This document shows positions 62,386 to 64,000 of a stretch of DNA of 64,000 bases, piece by piece. Numbering within the stretch: position 1 is the first letter of the stretch; each line of letters starts with the position of its first letter. The position numbers and the translations under genes are program-made. Source of the DNA: an uncultured Muribaculaceae bacterium (GTDB lineage: Bacteria; Bacteroidota; Bacteroidia; Bacteroidales; Muribaculaceae); contig CAJUIT010000002.1 in assembly GCA_910586565.1 (NCBI GenBank), positions 62,001 through 126,000 on the forward strand, read 5' to 3'. Below the pieces are notes generated by a model, which saw only the letters and a program-made list of their open reading frames with translations, made no database searches and was not told the origin of the DNA.

Positions 62386-62433
62386 AACAACTATCCGTCC
62401 AATCATCACAAGTGATTAAATTCCCAACGGGCG

Positions 62434-62441
62434 TAATTTTG
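62434..62441 (+). promoter_or_regulatory. -7 box of the RND efflux operon
   Basis: TAATTTTG, exact TAnnTTTG. Leader about 35 nt. No good -33 box, consistent with activator dependence. Confidence 0.5.
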
Positions 62442-62482
62442 CATTTGAATAATTTTAAGCAGACACTTAATCATCACATTTT

Positions 62483-63622
62483 ATGTCGTATAACAAACTT
62501 ATAGCCTTAGGGCTGATAGGCATTGCCCTTTCTTCGTGTGGAAACGGGGGCGGTGAACAAAAAAGTGATGCTCCCAAGGAGTATCCGTTTCTGGTAGTAA
62601 AGCCCGAGGATAAAAGTCTTTCGGTAAAACACACTGCCGTGCTTCAGGGTCGGCAGGATGTTGAAATTCGTCCGGAAGTTTCGGGTCTCATAACCAAAGT
62701 GTGTGTCGATGAGGGTGCGCAGGTTCACAAAGGTCAGGTGCTTTTTGTGATTGACCAGGTTCCCTACCGTGCGGCCCTGCAGAAAGCTCAGGCATCGGTT
62801 GCCACAGCCGAGGCGGCATTGGCCAATGCACGCCTTTCGCTCGATGGCAAAGAGGAGCTTTTCAAGGAAAAAGTAATCTCCGACTATGAGCTGCGCACAG
62901 CGCAAAACGCCTACAAAAGTGCCGAAGCCGCGCTTATGCAGGCAAAAGCCGAGTTGCGCGATGCAGAGAACAACCTATCCTACACCGAAGTAAAAAGCCC
63001 TGTCGACGGAGTTGCCGGCATGAGCTCCTACCGCATCGGCGCTCTCGTAGGCCCCACAATGGCCACCCCTCTCATCAATGTTTCCGACAACTCCCGCATG
63101 TTAGCCTACTTTTCAATGACGGAAAAGCAGGCTCTGGAGCTGACATCGCAATACGGGTCGATGCAGGAAGCCGTAAAATCCTATCCCCCCGTGGGGCTTG
63201 AGATGCAGGACGGCACAATTTATGAAGAGAAGGGTAACATCGACGTGATAAGCGGCATGGTGGACAAAACCACAGGCACCGTTTCAATCCGCGCCGCATT
63301 CCCCAACGCTTCGGGACGCCTGCTCAGCGGTGGAGCCGCAAATGTGATTTTATCCTACGACCGCCCCGCATCGCTGATAATCCCCCAGGGGGCGACCTAC
63401 GAAATACAGAACCGCATCTTCACCTACAAGGTGGTTGACGGAACAACCGTGGCAACCCCCATCGAAGTATTCAAAATCAACGACGGCAAGGAATACATCG
63501 TGCTCTCAGGCCTGGCCGAGGGTGACACTATCGTTGCCGAAGGTGCCGGCCTGCTTAAAGCGGGCACCAAGGTGACCGAAATGAAATCAACGCCCAAACA
63601 GCAGCAGGAGGAACAGAAATGA
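62483..63622 (+). CDS. RND efflux periplasmic adaptor lipoprotein (AcrA/MexA type)
   Basis: A 379-residue membrane-fusion protein. The lipoprotein signal is ALGLIGIALSSC (Cys about 19). The lipoyl half-motifs are GLITKVCVDEGAQVHKGQVLFVID and DAENNLSYTEVKSPVDGVAG, flanking an alpha-hairpin (QKAQASVATAEAALANARL). Beta-barrel and membrane-proximal domains follow. It links the inner-membrane RND pump to an outer-membrane channel. The stop overlaps the pump start (ATGA). Confidence 0.95.
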   Translation: MSYNKLIALGLIGIALSSCGNGGGEQKSDAPKEYPFLVVKPEDKSLSVKHTAVLQGRQDVEIRPEVSGLITKVCVDEGAQVHKGQVLFVIDQVPYRAALQKAQASVATAEAALANARLSLDGKEELFKEKVISDYELRTAQNAYKSAEAALMQAKAELRDAENNLSYTEVKSPVDGVAGMSSYRIGALVGPTMATPLINVSDNSRMLAYFSMTEKQALELTSQYGSMQEAVKSYPPVGLEMQDGTIYEEKGNIDVISGMVDKTTGTVSIRAAFPNASGRLLSGGAANVILSYDRPASLIIPQGATYEIQNRIFTYKVVDGTTVATPIEVFKINDGKEYIVLSGLAEGDTIVAEGAGLLKAGTKVTEMKSTPKQQQEEQK

Positions 63623-64000
63623 ACATTCAGAGATTCATCGACCGCCCCATCCTGTCGATTGTAATTTCGGTGGTGATTGTGGTGGCGGGACTTATCGGTC
63701 TTTTCGCGCTTGCGGTTGAACAATATCCCGACATCGCACCCCCTACAGTGCGCGTGTCGGCCACATATAGCGGCGCCAATGCCGAAACCGTGCAGAAGAG
63801 TGTTATTGTGCCGCTTGAGGAAGCCATCAACGGTGTGGAGAACATGACCTACATGACCTCCACGGCAAGTAACACCGGCAGCGGTGAGGTTACCATTTTC
63901 TTCAAGCAGGGGAGCGACGGCGACATGGCGGCTGTGAACGTGCAGAACAGCGTGTCGACAGCCACAGCCCTCCTTCCGGCCGAAGTTACCAAAGTGGGCG
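63619..64000 (+). CDS. RND efflux transporter permease (AcrB type), N-terminal part only
   Basis: The ATG at 63619 overlaps the adaptor stop. 127 codons lie in the window; the family has about 1050 residues. It starts MNIQRFIDRPILSIVISVVI, the first transmembrane helix, then YPDIAPPTVRVSATYSGANA and GVENMTYMTSTASNTG, the well-known start of the porter domain. It exports drugs, bile salts or other amphiphiles. Confidence 0.95.
   Translation, partial: MNIQRFIDRPILSIVISVVIVVAGLIGLFALAVEQYPDIAPPTVRVSATYSGANAETVQKSVIVPLEEAINGVENMTYMTSTASNTGSGEVTIFFKQGSDGDMAAVNVQNSVSTATALLPAEVTKVG

Noticed and set aside
1..64000. tRNA, rRNA or CRISPR arrays
   Set aside because: Reading both strands, I found no T-loop/acceptor combinations, rRNA-like blocks or regularly spaced direct repeats.

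Overview
The window looks like chromosomal DNA from a GC-rich member of the Bacteroidales, most likely near the Muribaculaceae (S24-7 group). This is an inference from several signs: a SusC/SusD pair next to a hybrid two-component regulator, Bacteroidetes-type promoters (-33 TTTG / -7 TAnnTTTG), a Bacteroidetes-type glycogen cluster, lipoprotein-rich gene content and a type IX-like C-terminal tail. No rRNA, tRNA or CRISPR array was seen.

Layout. 1-19016 is a polysaccharide (or plant glycoside) utilisation locus. It holds a partial susD, susC, a GH78 alpha-L-rhamnosidase, an unusual GH37-like trehalase fused to a long C-terminal domain, a GH3 beta-glucosidase and a second rhamnosidase-like protein, all on the minus strand, with a divergent 1403-residue hybrid two-component sensor/AraC regulator. 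19061-20107 is a small cassette bounded by 53-bp near-perfect inverted repeats around a hypothetical, possibly terminase-like gene. 20154-21731 is a secreted protein with a type IX-like tail. 22138-26868 is a glycogen cluster (GH57, GT4, debranching enzyme). tadA and an AddA-like helicase-nuclease follow, then a collagen-like lipoprotein and a small HTH protein. 36266-39019 is a housekeeping operon (PhoH-like, purC, ubiE/menG). 39020-40130 is a 1.1-kb gene-free stretch holding a candidate small RNA, a folded element and repeats. Pyruvate:ferredoxin oxidoreductase is at 40131-43697. An AT-rich island (43799-46766) carries three unknown membrane or exported proteins. A DUF234-type ATPase and mutS come next.

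51832-56832 is the most interesting block. A HxlR regulator diverges from a compact minus-strand run encoding an NAD(P)-binding oxidoreductase, a PNPOx-like flavoprotein, a zinc macrodomain ADP-ribosyl hydrolase, a class-M sirtuin (SirTM) and a tannase-like esterase. It can be read as a redox- or polyphenol-responsive ADP-ribosylation operon. 57144-60203 is a metal-handling operon (Cys/His-rich exported protein, TonB receptor, HMA protein). The window ends with a metallo-beta-lactamase-like lipoprotein, an AraC regulator and the start of an RND efflux operon.

Three families of intergenic structure run through the window: GTAG-plus-palindrome REP-like elements (six copies), long hairpins whose apex is conserved while the apical stem covaries (four copies), and two diverged promoter-leader modules of about 400 bp.
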